DNA of 64,000 nucleotides from Nonomuraea dietziae (GCF_014195505.1 NZ_JACIBV010000001.1:3410001-3474000); one strand, 5' to 3'; counted from the stretch's first letter, positions 15,968 to 24,119 are shown. The notes: a model not told the origin generated them from the sequence alone. Numbers and translations are program-made.

Positions 15968-16351
15968 GTGAATCTGAGTCTCGATCTGGACAGCGAGGTC
16001 CCGATCTACCAGCAGATCCGTGACCGGATCGTGGAGGCCATCGCCTGCGGCGAGGCACGGGAAGGCGATCCGCTCCCCTCCACGCGACAGCTGGCGGCCG
16101 ACTTCGGCATCAACTTCCACACCGTGAACAAGGCCTATGACCTGCTGCGGCATCAGGGCGTGATCCGGATCAACCGCAAGAGCGGCGCGGTCATCCGGCG
16201 TGACGCCGCCTCCGGCCCACCGGAGGCCGGCTTCACCGACGACTGGGAGGAACGCATGCGCGTACTGCTGGCCGAAGCCACCGTCCACGGCCTCGACCGC
16301 GACGAGGTGGTTCGCCGCTGCGAGACACTGCTGGAGGGATTTCGCTCGTGA
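15968..16351 (+). CDS. GntR-family regulator, YtrA subfamily
   Basis: A 127-residue regulator. The winged helix lies at residues 8-78 (VPIYQQIRDRIVEAIACGE, LPSTRQLAADFGINFHTVNK, AYDLLRHQGVIRI). The short helical C-terminal tail instead of a ligand domain marks the YtrA subfamily, which typically controls ABC transporter operons by binding the shared promoter. It starts at a GTG without a ribosome site, suggesting a leaderless mRNA. The stop overlaps the GTG of the next gene (GTGA). It is divergent from the ABC operon it probably represses. Confidence 0.9.
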   Translation: MNLSLDLDSEVPIYQQIRDRIVEAIACGEAREGDPLPSTRQLAADFGINFHTVNKAYDLLRHQGVIRINRKSGAVIRRDAASGPPEAGFTDDWEERMRVLLAEATVHGLDRDEVVRRCETLLEGFRS

Positions 16352-17436
16352 TCGCCATGAACCTGGCCACTGTCACGCTGATCACCATCGTGATGGCCGC
16401 GCTCCCTGCACTGTCCCGTCCGACGCTGCCGTTCGGGGTGCGGCTCCCCGCGGAGCGGGCCTCCGATCCGGTGATCATCGCCGAGCGGCGGGTCTACGCC
16501 CGCCTGGTCGTGGCAGCGGGCGTGGTCGCCGCGGCCCTCTCCTTCGAGGTGCTCGCCGTCGTCGCCCTGGTGCCTGTCGACCTGCTGCTGTTCTACCGCG
16601 CCCATCGCCGGGTCGCGCGCGCGAAGCAGGACGGACGATGGCAGGCCGGACACCGTCAGCGCGTCACCGTGGACACCAGCTTCCGCACCGATCCGGTCCG
16701 CATCCCCTGGCGCTGGGCCCTGCCCGCGCTTGCCGTCCTGCTGTCCACCGCCGCCCTCGGCTGGTCACGGTACGGCGGGCTGCCCGCCACCCTCCCTGCG
16801 TTCCGCGGCTACGGCGTCGACCCCGCGCGCCGCGTGGCCACCACGGCGCCGAGCGCCTTCGAGCCCGTGTTCCTCCAGGCCGCGATCACTGTGCTGACCC
16901 TCGCGCTCATGCTGGTGATCCTGCGCGCACGCCCCGACCTTGACGCGGCCAGACCTCGGGGCTCGGCCCGCCGATACCGGACCTACCTGCGCGGCATCGC
17001 CGTGCTGTCGCTGCTGGCCGCCGCCTGCCTGAACCTGGGCCTGCTGATCTCGGCCCTGCAGCTCTGGGGTGTCGTCGAGCCGTCCGGCGGCTGGCGGGTG
17101 GCCACGTACCTGCCGCTGGCCGCGCTGGTGGTCGGGGCTCTGGCCTGGGAGCGACGGGTGGGCTCGGCGGGGCACCGCCTGCCCGCCCTGCCCGGCGAGG
17201 AGCGGGAGGACTCCGGGGTCGTGCAGCGCGATGACGACCGGCACTGGTTCCTTGCAGGCATGGTGTACGTCAACCGCCGCGACCCCGCCCTGCTCGTCCA
17301 CGCCCGCATCGGCCACACCTGGACGCTCAACCTCGGACACCCGGTCGCCTGGGTCATCGTGGCCCTCCTGGTCGGGCTGATCCTGCTCGCCCTGACCGGC
17401 GTGGTCGATCTGCCCATGAGGGAGAGCGCCTTCTAG
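16348..17436 (+). CDS. membrane protein with DUF1648-like and C-terminal DUF5808 region
   Basis: A 362-residue protein with seven or eight hydrophobic segments. The segment order and FGVRLPAERASD near the N-terminus resemble DUF1648-type proteins found with YtrA regulators. Near the C-terminus, DDDRHWFLAGMVYVNRRDPA and WTLNLGHPVAW match the DUF5808 pattern. Translational coupling to the GntR gene points to one functional unit: regulator, this membrane protein, and the divergent ABC exporter. I infer a cell-envelope stress module; the biochemical role is not known. Confidence 0.78.
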   Translation: MIAMNLATVTLITIVMAALPALSRPTLPFGVRLPAERASDPVIIAERRVYARLVVAAGVVAAALSFEVLAVVALVPVDLLLFYRAHRRVARAKQDGRWQAGHRQRVTVDTSFRTDPVRIPWRWALPALAVLLSTAALGWSRYGGLPATLPAFRGYGVDPARRVATTAPSAFEPVFLQAAITVLTLALMLVILRARPDLDAARPRGSARRYRTYLRGIAVLSLLAAACLNLGLLISALQLWGVVEPSGGWRVATYLPLAALVVGALAWERRVGSAGHRLPALPGEEREDSGVVQRDDDRHWFLAGMVYVNRRDPALLVHARIGHTWTLNLGHPVAWVIVALLVGLILLALTGVVDLPMRESAF

Positions 17437-17462
17437 CCGTCTCCGGAGGCATGACCCACTTG

Positions 17463-17519
17463 CGTTAGTCGGACTAACGATATAGCTTCATTCGTGTCAT
17501 AAACGTTTGTCGCACTAAC
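17463..17519 (+). promoter_or_regulatory. two MarR-type operators upstream of the haloalkane dehalogenase gene
   Basis: CGTTAGTCGGACTAACG (17463-17479) is a perfect palindrome around a central G. A second copy, GTTTGTCGCACTAAC (17505-17519), matches 13 of 15 bases of its core; the centres are 41 bases apart, about four helical turns. The first copy, with its left flank ACTTGC, is almost repeated at 31,294-31,308 upstream of a MarR gene. The 17505 copy ends 13 bases before the start codon, so binding would block transcription or translation start. Confidence 0.65.
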
Positions 17520-17532
17520 AGATTGTCGGGTC

Positions 17533-18390
17533 ATGCCTTCCATCGATGTCCTGGACTCCTCCATCCACTACGAAGACAGCGGAAGCGGCGCGCCGATCGT
17601 CTTCCTCCACGGCAACCCCTCCTCCTCCCACGCCTGGCGCAAGGTCCTGCCCGCGATCGGCGAACCGGCCCGGCTGCTGGCCCCCGACCTGATCGGCATG
17701 GGACGCTCCGGCAAGCCCGGCATCGCCTACACCTTCGCCGACCACGCCCGCTACCTCGACGCCTGGTTCGACGCCCTCGACCTGCGGGACGTCGTCCTCG
17801 TGGGCCACGACTGGGGCGGCGCCCTCGCCTTCGACCAGGCCGCCCGCCACCCCGGACGGGTGCGCGGCATCGCCTTCTTCGAAACCATCGTCCGCCCCCT
17901 GTCATGGAACGACCTGGGCGAAGGCTCCCGCTCCCGTGCTGAGACGATGCGCTCGCCGAAGGGCGAAGAGCTGGTCCTCGACCAGAACTTCTTCATCGAG
18001 ACCGCCTACACCGGCGGCGTCCTCACCCCGCTGACCCCGGACGAGATGGCCCCATACCTCGACCCCTACCCCACCCGCGACAGCCGCCGCCCCGTCCTGC
18101 AGTGGGCCCGCTCGCTGCCGCTCGACGGCGACCCCGCCGACGTGGCCGCACGCGTGGCCGCCTACGACACCTGGCTGGCCGCCAGCCCCGACGTCCCCAA
18201 GCTGCTGCTCACCTTCGACTCCTCACCGACCCTGCTCATCACCCAGGAAACGGCCGCCTGGTGCAGGGACAACATCGCCGGCCTGAGGATCGAGCACATC
18301 GGCCCGTCCGGCCACCACGCCACCGAGGACCAGCCCGAGGCGATCGCGGCGGCGATCACGGCCTGGATCGCGGGGAGCACCAGTCACTGA
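17533..18390 (+). CDS. dhaA: haloalkane dehalogenase, HLD-II type
   Basis: A 285-residue alpha/beta hydrolase that splits carbon-halogen bonds by hydrolysis. The expected residues are all present: HGNPSSS with halide-binding Asn28, VGHDWGG with nucleophile Asp93 and halide-binding Trp94, Glu117 in IAFFETIVRP as the acid in the HLD-II position, and His261 in GPSGHHATED. The stretch ELVLDQNFFIE is also typical of HLD-II (DhaA/LinB) enzymes. Two palindromic operators lie directly upstream, so it is probably inducible through the MarR protein encoded at 30,801-31,271. Natural substrates of such enzymes are mostly unknown. No haloacid dehalogenase or alcohol dehydrogenase gene follows. Confidence 0.87.
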   Translation: MPSIDVLDSSIHYEDSGSGAPIVFLHGNPSSSHAWRKVLPAIGEPARLLAPDLIGMGRSGKPGIAYTFADHARYLDAWFDALDLRDVVLVGHDWGGALAFDQAARHPGRVRGIAFFETIVRPLSWNDLGEGSRSRAETMRSPKGEELVLDQNFFIETAYTGGVLTPLTPDEMAPYLDPYPTRDSRRPVLQWARSLPLDGDPADVAARVAAYDTWLAASPDVPKLLLTFDSSPTLLITQETAAWCRDNIAGLRIEHIGPSGHHATEDQPEAIAAAITAWIAGSTSH

Positions 18391-18558
18391 CCCTCGTGCC
18401 GCCGGTGTGGGCAGCACGCCGGACACGCCCAGGAGCACACCGGCCGCGAGGCCCGTCGCGGCTCCTGTCAGCGACCCCGACCACGAGGTGAGCGGTGCCG
18501 CTGCCAGGTAACCGATCGGGGTCATCGTGGTGGCCGGCATCTGGTTGGCGGACAGCAC
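18391..18558 (-). pseudogene. possible C-terminal remnant of an MFS transporter
   Basis: On the minus strand the gap reads TPIGYLAAAPLTSWSGSL followed by a Gly/Ala/Leu-rich helix. This resembles the last loop and helix of macrolide-type MFS exporters (usual form: xPIGYxxAGPLxxxxG). The piece has no start or upstream helices and runs into the antisense of the dehalogenase gene. It is a weak, eye-based match. Confidence 0.3.
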
Positions 18559-18584
18559 GCACGCCGGTCGCGCCGGTCAGACGA

Positions 18585-18905
18585 TCAGCAGTACTTGGCC
18601 TTCCTGACGCTGCCCACGGCGGTGGGGGCGGTGATCCGCGCGTTGACTCCGTGACGGATCTCGCGGCACAACGGATCCGGCCCGTACGCGATGTCGAGCG
18701 TCACGAGGTCCGTGCTGCCGCAGTTGAGGACATCGGCCCAGGCCTTCCCGCTGGTCTCGCCCTTGGCCGTGATGTGAAGGCCGGTCTTCCCCGAGCACGG
18801 GGCGCCACTCGCACCCGCCGAGGCCGCGGTGGTTCCCGCTCCCAGCCCAACGATGGTGAGAGCTCCGACGAGGAGTGCGCCCGCCGTACGCCTGTGGATC
18901 GACAT
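18585..18905 (-). CDS. small secreted protein with four cysteines
   Basis: A 106-residue protein. Residues 1-35 form a Sec signal (MSIHRRTAGALLVGALTIVG, cleavage after TTAASA or similar). The mature part of about 70 residues carries four Cys (GAPCSGKTG, VLNCGSTD, DPLCREIRH and the terminal KAKYC), consistent with two disulfide bonds. The signal start at 18905 is preferred over upstream in-frame codons. I recognise no family. Small Cys-rich secreted proteins of this kind are common in actinomycetes and mostly unstudied. Confidence 0.72.
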   Translation of the reverse strand: MSIHRRTAGALLVGALTIVGLGAGTTAASAGASGAPCSGKTGLHITAKGETSGKAWADVLNCGSTDLVTLDIAYGPDPLCREIRHGVNARITAPTAVGSVRKAKYC

Positions 18906-19355
18906 CTGTCCCCTATTCTGACTTGGAGGCAAAGATCACGTTCGGCCGCATTGTAAAGGTTTGTCCGCCACCGGTGCGGACGAACGCGGAGAGCGGGCGG
19001 CCCCGGCACACCGACCTTCTCGAGGCGGATGCGGGGCGCCTGGGCCGGAGAGACGGCGCACTCCGTGTTCGTGGGAAGATCATTAGCGGTGGGCGATGGG
19101 CGAGCCGTACGCCAAGCGCGGCCGCCACGCCGCCGGCGGCCGTTCCCTGCCCGATCCTGCGGCGCGGCAGCTCGGACAGGAACGGCCGCACCCACCACAC
19201 ACGCCCTCCGTTCGGCCCTCGGAATGCGCGGCTCGTGTGACCATCTTGATCAGATATGGATGATCATGTGATACTTCGCGCAAAGAGTGAAATATGTCGG
19301 AAGAGCGACTCTTTTGGCATGTGATGCCCGAGGCGTTTGAAGTGGGGATCGACGC
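18906..19355. other. long gene-free region upstream of the P450 gene
   Basis: In 450 bases I find no frame with convincing coding character on either strand. The last 120 bases are clearly more AT-rich than the surroundings and hold the likely P450 promoter; the left part is GC-rich filler with short palindromes. Confidence 0.5.
19246..19275 (+). promoter_or_regulatory. candidate promoter of the P450 gene
   Basis: TTGATC (19246-19251) and TGATAC (19269-19274) are 17 bases apart in an AT-rich patch. The site also contains two TGATCA hexamers that could form an operator. It would give a 5' leader of about 75 bases. Confidence 0.35.
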
Positions 19356-20726
19356 ATGCCGTTCGACGCGGACACCGCTGCCTCTGGACTGCGTGTCCTT
19401 CCCTTCTACCGTGCCGTCCCCCGATTGGTGAAGGATCCGGTCACCGAGCTGGCCAAGATGGGCACCGAGACCGGCGGCCGGATCGTCCGGTTGGACATCG
19501 GGCCTTTCCGGCCGTACCTGGTCTCCCACCCCGACCACGTCCAGCAGGTACTGAAGACGGACTGGTCCAACTTCGTGCGCGAGGGAATGTTCTGGCGGCC
19601 GCTCCAACGCGTGATCGGCCGGAGCATCCTCGGGGAGGGCGAGGGCTGGGAGTCCAGCAGGAGGATCCTCCAGCCGCTGTTCACCGCGAGATACACCGCC
19701 TCGCTGGGCGAGGACATGGCCGACATCATCGCCGACTGCATCCTGGAGCTCGACGCGTACGCGCTGAGCGGCCGGCCCGTCGACGGCGGCCATCAGATGA
19801 CGAGGATCGTCAACCAGGCCGTCATCAAGGTGCTGTTCGGTGGGCGGATCTCCCGCGACGTCGCCGAGCGGCTCGCGCCGGAGTTCGCCACGTGCGCGAC
19901 CTCGATCGCCTTCCGGCTGCTGTTCCCCTTCGCGCCCTACTCCATCAAGGTGCCCGGGGACCGCGCCTTTCTCGCGGCCGCCAAGAAGATCGACGAGATC
20001 GTCTATCCCCTGATCGAGCAGGCGCGCACCGAGGGCACCGGCTCCAAAGAGGTGGTCTCCGCGCTGATCGGCGCCAGGATCCGGCAGGACGGTGAAGTCG
20101 ACCTCAAGCAGGTCCGCGACGACCTGGTCAGCATCTACGGGGCCGCGTCGGAGACCACCGCTATGTCGCTGACCTGGCTGTGGTCCGTCCTGCATGATCA
20201 TCCTGACGTCTACGCCCGCCTGCAGGCGGAGGTCGACGAGGTGGTCGGGGAAGGCCCGGTCCGCTCGGAGCACGTCCCCAGGCTCGGCTACCTCCGCATG
20301 GTCCTGCAGGAGCTGTTGCGTGTCTACCCGTCGGGGTGGATCATCCCTCGCCAGACGGTGGCGGACACGGAGATCGGTGGCGTCCCGATCAAGGCGGGCT
20401 CGCAGGTGCTGGTCAGCCCCTACACCACCCACCGGCTGGCGGAGTTCTGGGAGCGGCCACTCGTCTTCGACCCCGAGCGCTGGGCGCCGGAGCGTAACGA
20501 GCGTCGGCATCGCTACGCCTTCATCCCCTTCGGCGCCGGTCCGCACAGCTGCCTCGGACAGCACCTGTTCTACCTCAAGGCTCCGTTGGTGGTCGCCAAC
20601 CTGCTCAGCAGATATCACCTGACGCTGACCAACCCGCAGCGCCTGACGCCCGTGCCCGGGGCGTCGGCGCGGCCCAAGGAGAAGCTCCTGCTGAAGCTCG
20701 AGCTCAAGTCGGGCCGCGGGGCGTGA
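19356..20726 (+). CDS. cytochrome P450
   Basis: A 456-residue soluble P450. Key motifs: GAASETTAMSLTW in helix I (acid-Thr pair ETT), the ELLRVYP ExxR in helix K, FDPERW in the PERF region, and the haem loop FIPFGAGPHSCLGQHLF with the Cys thiolate ligand. The helix-I and PFGxGxHxCxG patterns are nearer to bacterial CYP enzymes with eukaryote-like features (CYP102/110-type) than to CYP107. GTGGGGAT lies about 8 bases upstream. No redox partner gene is adjacent. A terpene synthase lies 2.3 kb away and is a plausible source of substrate (inference). Confidence 0.94.
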   Translation: MPFDADTAASGLRVLPFYRAVPRLVKDPVTELAKMGTETGGRIVRLDIGPFRPYLVSHPDHVQQVLKTDWSNFVREGMFWRPLQRVIGRSILGEGEGWESSRRILQPLFTARYTASLGEDMADIIADCILELDAYALSGRPVDGGHQMTRIVNQAVIKVLFGGRISRDVAERLAPEFATCATSIAFRLLFPFAPYSIKVPGDRAFLAAAKKIDEIVYPLIEQARTEGTGSKEVVSALIGARIRQDGEVDLKQVRDDLVSIYGAASETTAMSLTWLWSVLHDHPDVYARLQAEVDEVVGEGPVRSEHVPRLGYLRMVLQELLRVYPSGWIIPRQTVADTEIGGVPIKAGSQVLVSPYTTHRLAEFWERPLVFDPERWAPERNERRHRYAFIPFGAGPHSCLGQHLFYLKAPLVVANLLSRYHLTLTNPQRLTPVPGASARPKEKLLLKLELKSGRGA

Positions 20727-20853
20727 GCGCGTGGCCCTCGGTCCCTGGCTGGCCGGGCTCGCTTGTCGCGCGCATCAACAGGCATGCCGGAGGTGTCCAG
20801 GTGAGCATCGGCCTGGCCGCCGATGATCGCTACCGGAAGCCCGCGACCGCTGC

Positions 20854-21783
20854 TCAGGGGCGGGGGATGGCGACGGCGGTGTACGGGGTGGTGGGGGTCG
20901 GGGTGGTGTCGAAGCGGGCGTTGGGCAGATACAGCCGGGGCCCGAAAGCCGCCACGGTCGCCGGTACGTCGAACCGGCGACTACTCACCCGCCGCACGAC
21001 GCGGCCGTCGGTCCCCGCCGCGTTCAGATGCAGGACGGCCACGGCGTTGAGCCGGTTCTGCACCGCGAACAACGTCCGGCCGCGCAGCAACAGGCCGTCG
21101 CCCTCCCGCAATGACTCGCCGTGCAGGTCCACCCGGCGGGTCACACCGGACCAGTCGACGCGGAACAGTCCGCCGGTGTTCGACTGCACGACGAGCAGGC
21201 CCCGGCCGTCCGGAGTCGGCGTGATGCCGTTGGCGTTGAAGCCGGCGCCGTACACCAGGTCTCCGGTGAGAGGGATCCGCACCGCGGAGGCGGGCAGCCG
21301 TCCGCCGCGCAGCGGCAGTTGGTAGAGCACCGGGTTGGTGGAGTCGGTGAACCACGCGGCGCCCTCGGTAAGGATGACGTCGTTGACGAACGCCGGGCCG
21401 GTGGCCAGCCGGTAGGAGGCCAGCACCCGGCCGGTGCGGGAGTCGACGACGCGCGCGTCACCGCCCGTGCCCCCCGCCACGAACAGCCGTCCGCGCGGGT
21501 CGATCTTCATCCCGAGGGACGGCGTGCCGGGCCCCCGGCTGATGATCGCGCCGCGTCCGGTGCGCAGGTCGGCGCGGTAGATGGAGCCGTCGGCCATGGA
21601 GCCGATGAAGGCGAACGGGCCAGAGCCGATGGCGATGCCCTCTGGCCGGAAGCCGTCGGGCAACGAGATCGATGCAGGGAACTTGCCTGGCCGCCGGTCC
21701 GGCGTCGCTCCGGCGGAACCGCTCATGGTGATGGCCAGTGTGAGTGCGGCGAGAATCGCACCGAGACCTCTGATCGATCGCAT
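20854..21783 (-). CDS. secreted SMP-30/gluconolactonase-like beta-propeller protein
   Basis: A 309-residue exported protein. The signal peptide (LGAILAALTLAITMSGSAGA) is followed by a six-bladed propeller. Landmarks are RPEGIAIGSGPFAFIGSMADG, GMKIDPRGRLFVAGG, FVNDVILTEGAAWFTDSTNP (usual DV of the metal site), and NGITPTPDGRGLLVVQSNTG. Actinomycete relatives are often mislabelled superoxide dismutase; the fold points to a lactonase or binding protein instead. The start at 21783 is chosen because AAGGG lies upstream; the other in-frame ATG, at 21804, has no site. It is convergent with the P450 gene. Confidence 0.85.
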   Translation of the reverse strand: MRSIRGLGAILAALTLAITMSGSAGATPDRRPGKFPASISLPDGFRPEGIAIGSGPFAFIGSMADGSIYRADLRTGRGAIISRGPGTPSLGMKIDPRGRLFVAGGTGGDARVVDSRTGRVLASYRLATGPAFVNDVILTEGAAWFTDSTNPVLYQLPLRGGRLPASAVRIPLTGDLVYGAGFNANGITPTPDGRGLLVVQSNTGGLFRVDWSGVTRRVDLHGESLREGDGLLLRGRTLFAVQNRLNAVAVLHLNAAGTDGRVVRRVSSRRFDVPATVAAFGPRLYLPNARFDTTPTPTTPYTAVAIPRP

Positions 21784-21910
21784 CAACGGATGCCCTTCTG
21801 ACATGGCGAGTGGGGTTCGAAGGCTGAGGTCACCAGCCGCCGTCTGTGACGTCGCCGCTGATGATCACCTATGACGGGGGCTGGGTGGAGCGGTCGTTGT
21901 GCCCACGGCC

Positions 21911-22546
21911 TCAGTGCTGGTGGCGGAGGTGGGCGGGCTGTTCGCTGATCCTCACCAACCGTTCGAAGTCGACGGCCACGCCGCGCAGCACCACGTCCAC
22001 CAGCGGCCGGGCCGAAGAGCGGTCGATCGGCGCGTCACCGAACAGGGCGCGCTGATAGACCACGGACGCCAGTAGGTCGACCAGGAGTTCCGGATCGGCG
22101 TCCGGCCGTAGGTCGCCCCGCTCGACGGCGCGCTTGACCGCGGTGGCGGCGGCGTGCCTGCTTGGCTGCACCAGCACCGCCAGCAGGTGCTGGTGCAGGT
22201 CGGCGTCGCCCGCGCAGTCGGCGATGAGGGGCGCGAGGACCCTGGGGGGCAGCCGGTCGTGCAGCGCCTCGGCAAGCAGTTGCACGCTCCGGGTGAGGTC
22301 GCAGCGGGTGCAGCCCTTGTCCGGCACCGGCGGCGTCACCAGCACAGAAGCCAGCGCGTCGATGACCAGTCGCTGCCGCACGGGCCACCGTCGCCGGATC
22401 GCGGCTTTCGTGGTGCCGGCCCTGGCCGCGACCGTCTCGATGGCGAACCCGGCGTACCCGAACTCGCGCAGCACCGCCACGGTCGCGGCCAGCACCGCCG
22501 CGTCGATCGCGGGATCGCGCGGCCGACCGCCCCCTGCCCGACTCAC
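21911..22546 (-). CDS. TetR-family regulator
   Basis: A 211-residue regulator starting at a GTG that overlaps the stop of the VOC gene (GTGA). The DNA-binding domain is at residues 5-58 (RPRDPAIDAAVLAATVAVL, ETVAARAGTTKAAIRRRWPV). The ligand domain contains an unusual CTRC pair near residue 75, which could bind a metal or act as a redox switch. It is co-transcribed with the VOC protein. A near-perfect 20-bp palindrome before that operon is the probable operator for autoregulation. Confidence 0.9.
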   Translation of the reverse strand: MSRAGGGRPRDPAIDAAVLAATVAVLREFGYAGFAIETVAARAGTTKAAIRRRWPVRQRLVIDALASVLVTPPVPDKGCTRCDLTRSVQLLAEALHDRLPPRVLAPLIADCAGDADLHQHLLAVLVQPSRHAAATAVKRAVERGDLRPDADPELLVDLLASVVYQRALFGDAPIDRSSARPLVDVVLRGVAVDFERLVRISEQPAHLRHQH

Positions 22547-22929
22547 CGCTCGGCGTCCTGGGGGTACCAGCGCAGCTCGACGGTGTTGCCGTCCGGGTCC
22601 TGCACATACAACGACTGCGCCTCGCCGCGCGCGCCGAACCGGGCGACCGGCCCCTCCAGCACGGTGAAGACGCCGGAATCGATCACCTGCTGCCAATCCA
22701 CAGAATCCACGGCAAGGCAGATGTGGTCCACATTGGACTCGCCACGCGGGCGGTCGACCAGGTCGATGATGGTGGACTCGTTGACCCGTACCGATGGGAA
22801 GGGCGCCCTGCCCGCCCGCCACTCCGCCACCCGCTCCTCCTCGAGTCCGAGTGTTCCCGAGTAGAACGCCAGCGCCCGCTCGACATCCCGCACGTTGAGC
22901 ACCAGGTGGTCAAAGGCCTTCACACGCAC
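22543..22929 (-). CDS. VOC (glyoxalase/fosfomycin-resistance-like) family protein
   Basis: A 128-residue vicinal-oxygen-chelate protein. Paired beta-alpha-beta-beta-beta units are visible: FDHLVLNVRDVERALAFYSG with His8, NVDHICLAV with a second His, and DPDGNTVEL with the C-terminal Glu, giving a complete His/His/Glu metal site. Such proteins include dioxygenases, thiol transferases and toxin-binding resistance proteins. It starts at a GTG with GAGGAG upstream. Coupling with a TetR gene suggests induction by, and action on, a small toxic compound. Substrate unknown. Confidence 0.88.
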   Translation of the reverse strand: MRVKAFDHLVLNVRDVERALAFYSGTLGLEEERVAEWRAGRAPFPSVRVNESTIIDLVDRPRGESNVDHICLAVDSVDWQQVIDSGVFTVLEGPVARFGARGEAQSLYVQDPDGNTVELRWYPQDAER

Positions 22930-22948
22930 CGGCAGTCTCCTCAGTTAA

Positions 22949-22968
22949 GATCCGTACCGGTTCGGATC
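22949..22968. promoter_or_regulatory. TetR-type operator upstream of VOC-tetR operon
   Basis: GATCCGTACCGGTTCGGATC is a 20-bp palindrome with 9 of 10 pairs matching, centred about 29 bases upstream of the VOC start codon. Size and symmetry fit a TetR dimer-pair site. Confidence 0.6.
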
Positions 22969-23021
22969 GTAATAGAGCCAGTCCTCTGGAAACAAGCCCG
23001 TCGGGCCGGCCAGGGCTTGCT

Positions 23022-24056
23022 CTAGCCCGGGCGGAGGCCGGCCTCGCCCGCCAGGTCCCGCACGGTGTAGGCGTGGGTGTCCCTGGTCATGTACCAGCGG
23101 CCGTTGAAGGAGACGCTCCTGAGCTGCCCTTCCGCGATCTCCGCCAGTTCACCGCTCACCTGGGCGACCTCGCCGCGGAAAGCCGCGTCGATCTCGTCGA
23201 TGTGGGCCGTGACCCGCCGCACCGCAGCGGCCGCGCCGATGCCCGATGCCTGCAGGATGCTGATGGAGTTGGGTTTGCCCTCGCTCTTCTCGCGCTCGAA
23301 CGAGCGGATGTCGTTGGCCAGCCGCATGGATGACGCGCCCAGGTGCGTCATGGGCTCGATCGCCGTCCAGTGCTCCGCGTTTGCCGGGGCGGGGCCGCAC
23401 ATGGCCAGGGCCGCCGCCCACCAGGTGGGGTAGAGGATGGTGAGCAGCCCGTTGGCGAGATAGCCGTCGTAGGACGGCCACGGCTCGACTCCCGCGGCCC
23501 AGGCGCGCTCTCGCGCCATGGCCGCGAAGGCGATGTCCATCTGCCGCACCAGGTTCGGCGAGTGAACCTCGGCGCCCGCATACGCGTGGAAGCGGGCGCA
23601 CCACTGGGTCCACGCGGCCAGGATCTGCCCGACGGGCTCCTCGGACGGGTCCGCGCCGGCGTCGCCGGACAGGATCGCGAGGAGCTCGGCGAAGAACGCC
23701 GAGACCTCCCCCTCGGACCACTCGCCGGCGATGCCGTCCGCGATGTCGTCGATGCCGAACAGGATCGCGGTCAACGCTCCGAGATCGGCCAGCCGGCCAC
23801 GGGTCGCGCGCGGAAACGTGGCGGCGGCCGACAGGCAGCTGAAGGCCACTCTGCTGGCCGAGCTCTCGCCGTCGGCGAACAGCACAGGATAGGGGCGCAG
23901 CATCGCGGAGGCCTCGGGTACGGCATCCAGCGCCGCGCGCAGGACGGTCGCCCGATCCGTCTCGGGCACACCCGCGAGTTGGTGTGACCCCTTGAGCAAG
24001 CCGTCCGCGAGGTCGTTACGGATCTCGAAATAGGCCTCAGGGCCAGGTCCGCTCAC
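23022..24056 (-). CDS. class I terpene synthase
   Basis: A 344-residue terpene cyclase. The metal-binding motifs are present: FGIDDIADG (DDxxD variant, about residue 100) and ANDIRSFEREK (NDxxSxxxE, about residue 250), with the family's GKPNSISIL after it. The C-terminal RWYMTRDTHAY may play the role of the closing RY motif. The Arg usually found about 45 residues before the NSE triad appears replaced in YLANGLLTILYP. Start at a GTG with a minus-10 box only 6 bases upstream, so the mRNA is probably leaderless. Sequence style is nearer to bacterial diterpene-type cyclases than to geosmin or pentalenene synthases. It is divergent from the conservon. Confidence 0.85.
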   Translation of the reverse strand: MSGPGPEAYFEIRNDLADGLLKGSHQLAGVPETDRATVLRAALDAVPEASAMLRPYPVLFADGESSASRVAFSCLSAAATFPRATRGRLADLGALTAILFGIDDIADGIAGEWSEGEVSAFFAELLAILSGDAGADPSEEPVGQILAAWTQWCARFHAYAGAEVHSPNLVRQMDIAFAAMARERAWAAGVEPWPSYDGYLANGLLTILYPTWWAAALAMCGPAPANAEHWTAIEPMTHLGASSMRLANDIRSFEREKSEGKPNSISILQASGIGAAAAVRRVTAHIDEIDAAFRGEVAQVSGELAEIAEGQLRSVSFNGRWYMTRDTHAYTVRDLAGEAGLRPG

Positions 24057-24062
24057 GAACCG

Positions 24063-24092
24063 ACCCTACCTATCAACGATCTTGCTTGACAA
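24063..24092 (-). promoter_or_regulatory. candidate leaderless promoter of the terpene synthase
   Basis: Reading the minus strand, TTGTCA (24092-24087) and TAGGGT (24068-24063) are 18 bases apart, and the GTG start lies 6 bases further. The minus-10 hexamer is identical to that of the divergent conservon promoter. Confidence 0.5.
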
Positions 24093-24119
24093 AGGGAAAA
24101 ACCAAGCGGAAAAGACTGC

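Noticed and set aside
18913-19200. 95-codon minus-strand frame beginning MWWVRPFLSEL
   Set aside because: No ribosome site, mixed composition and no recognisable motif; probably chance in a promoter region.
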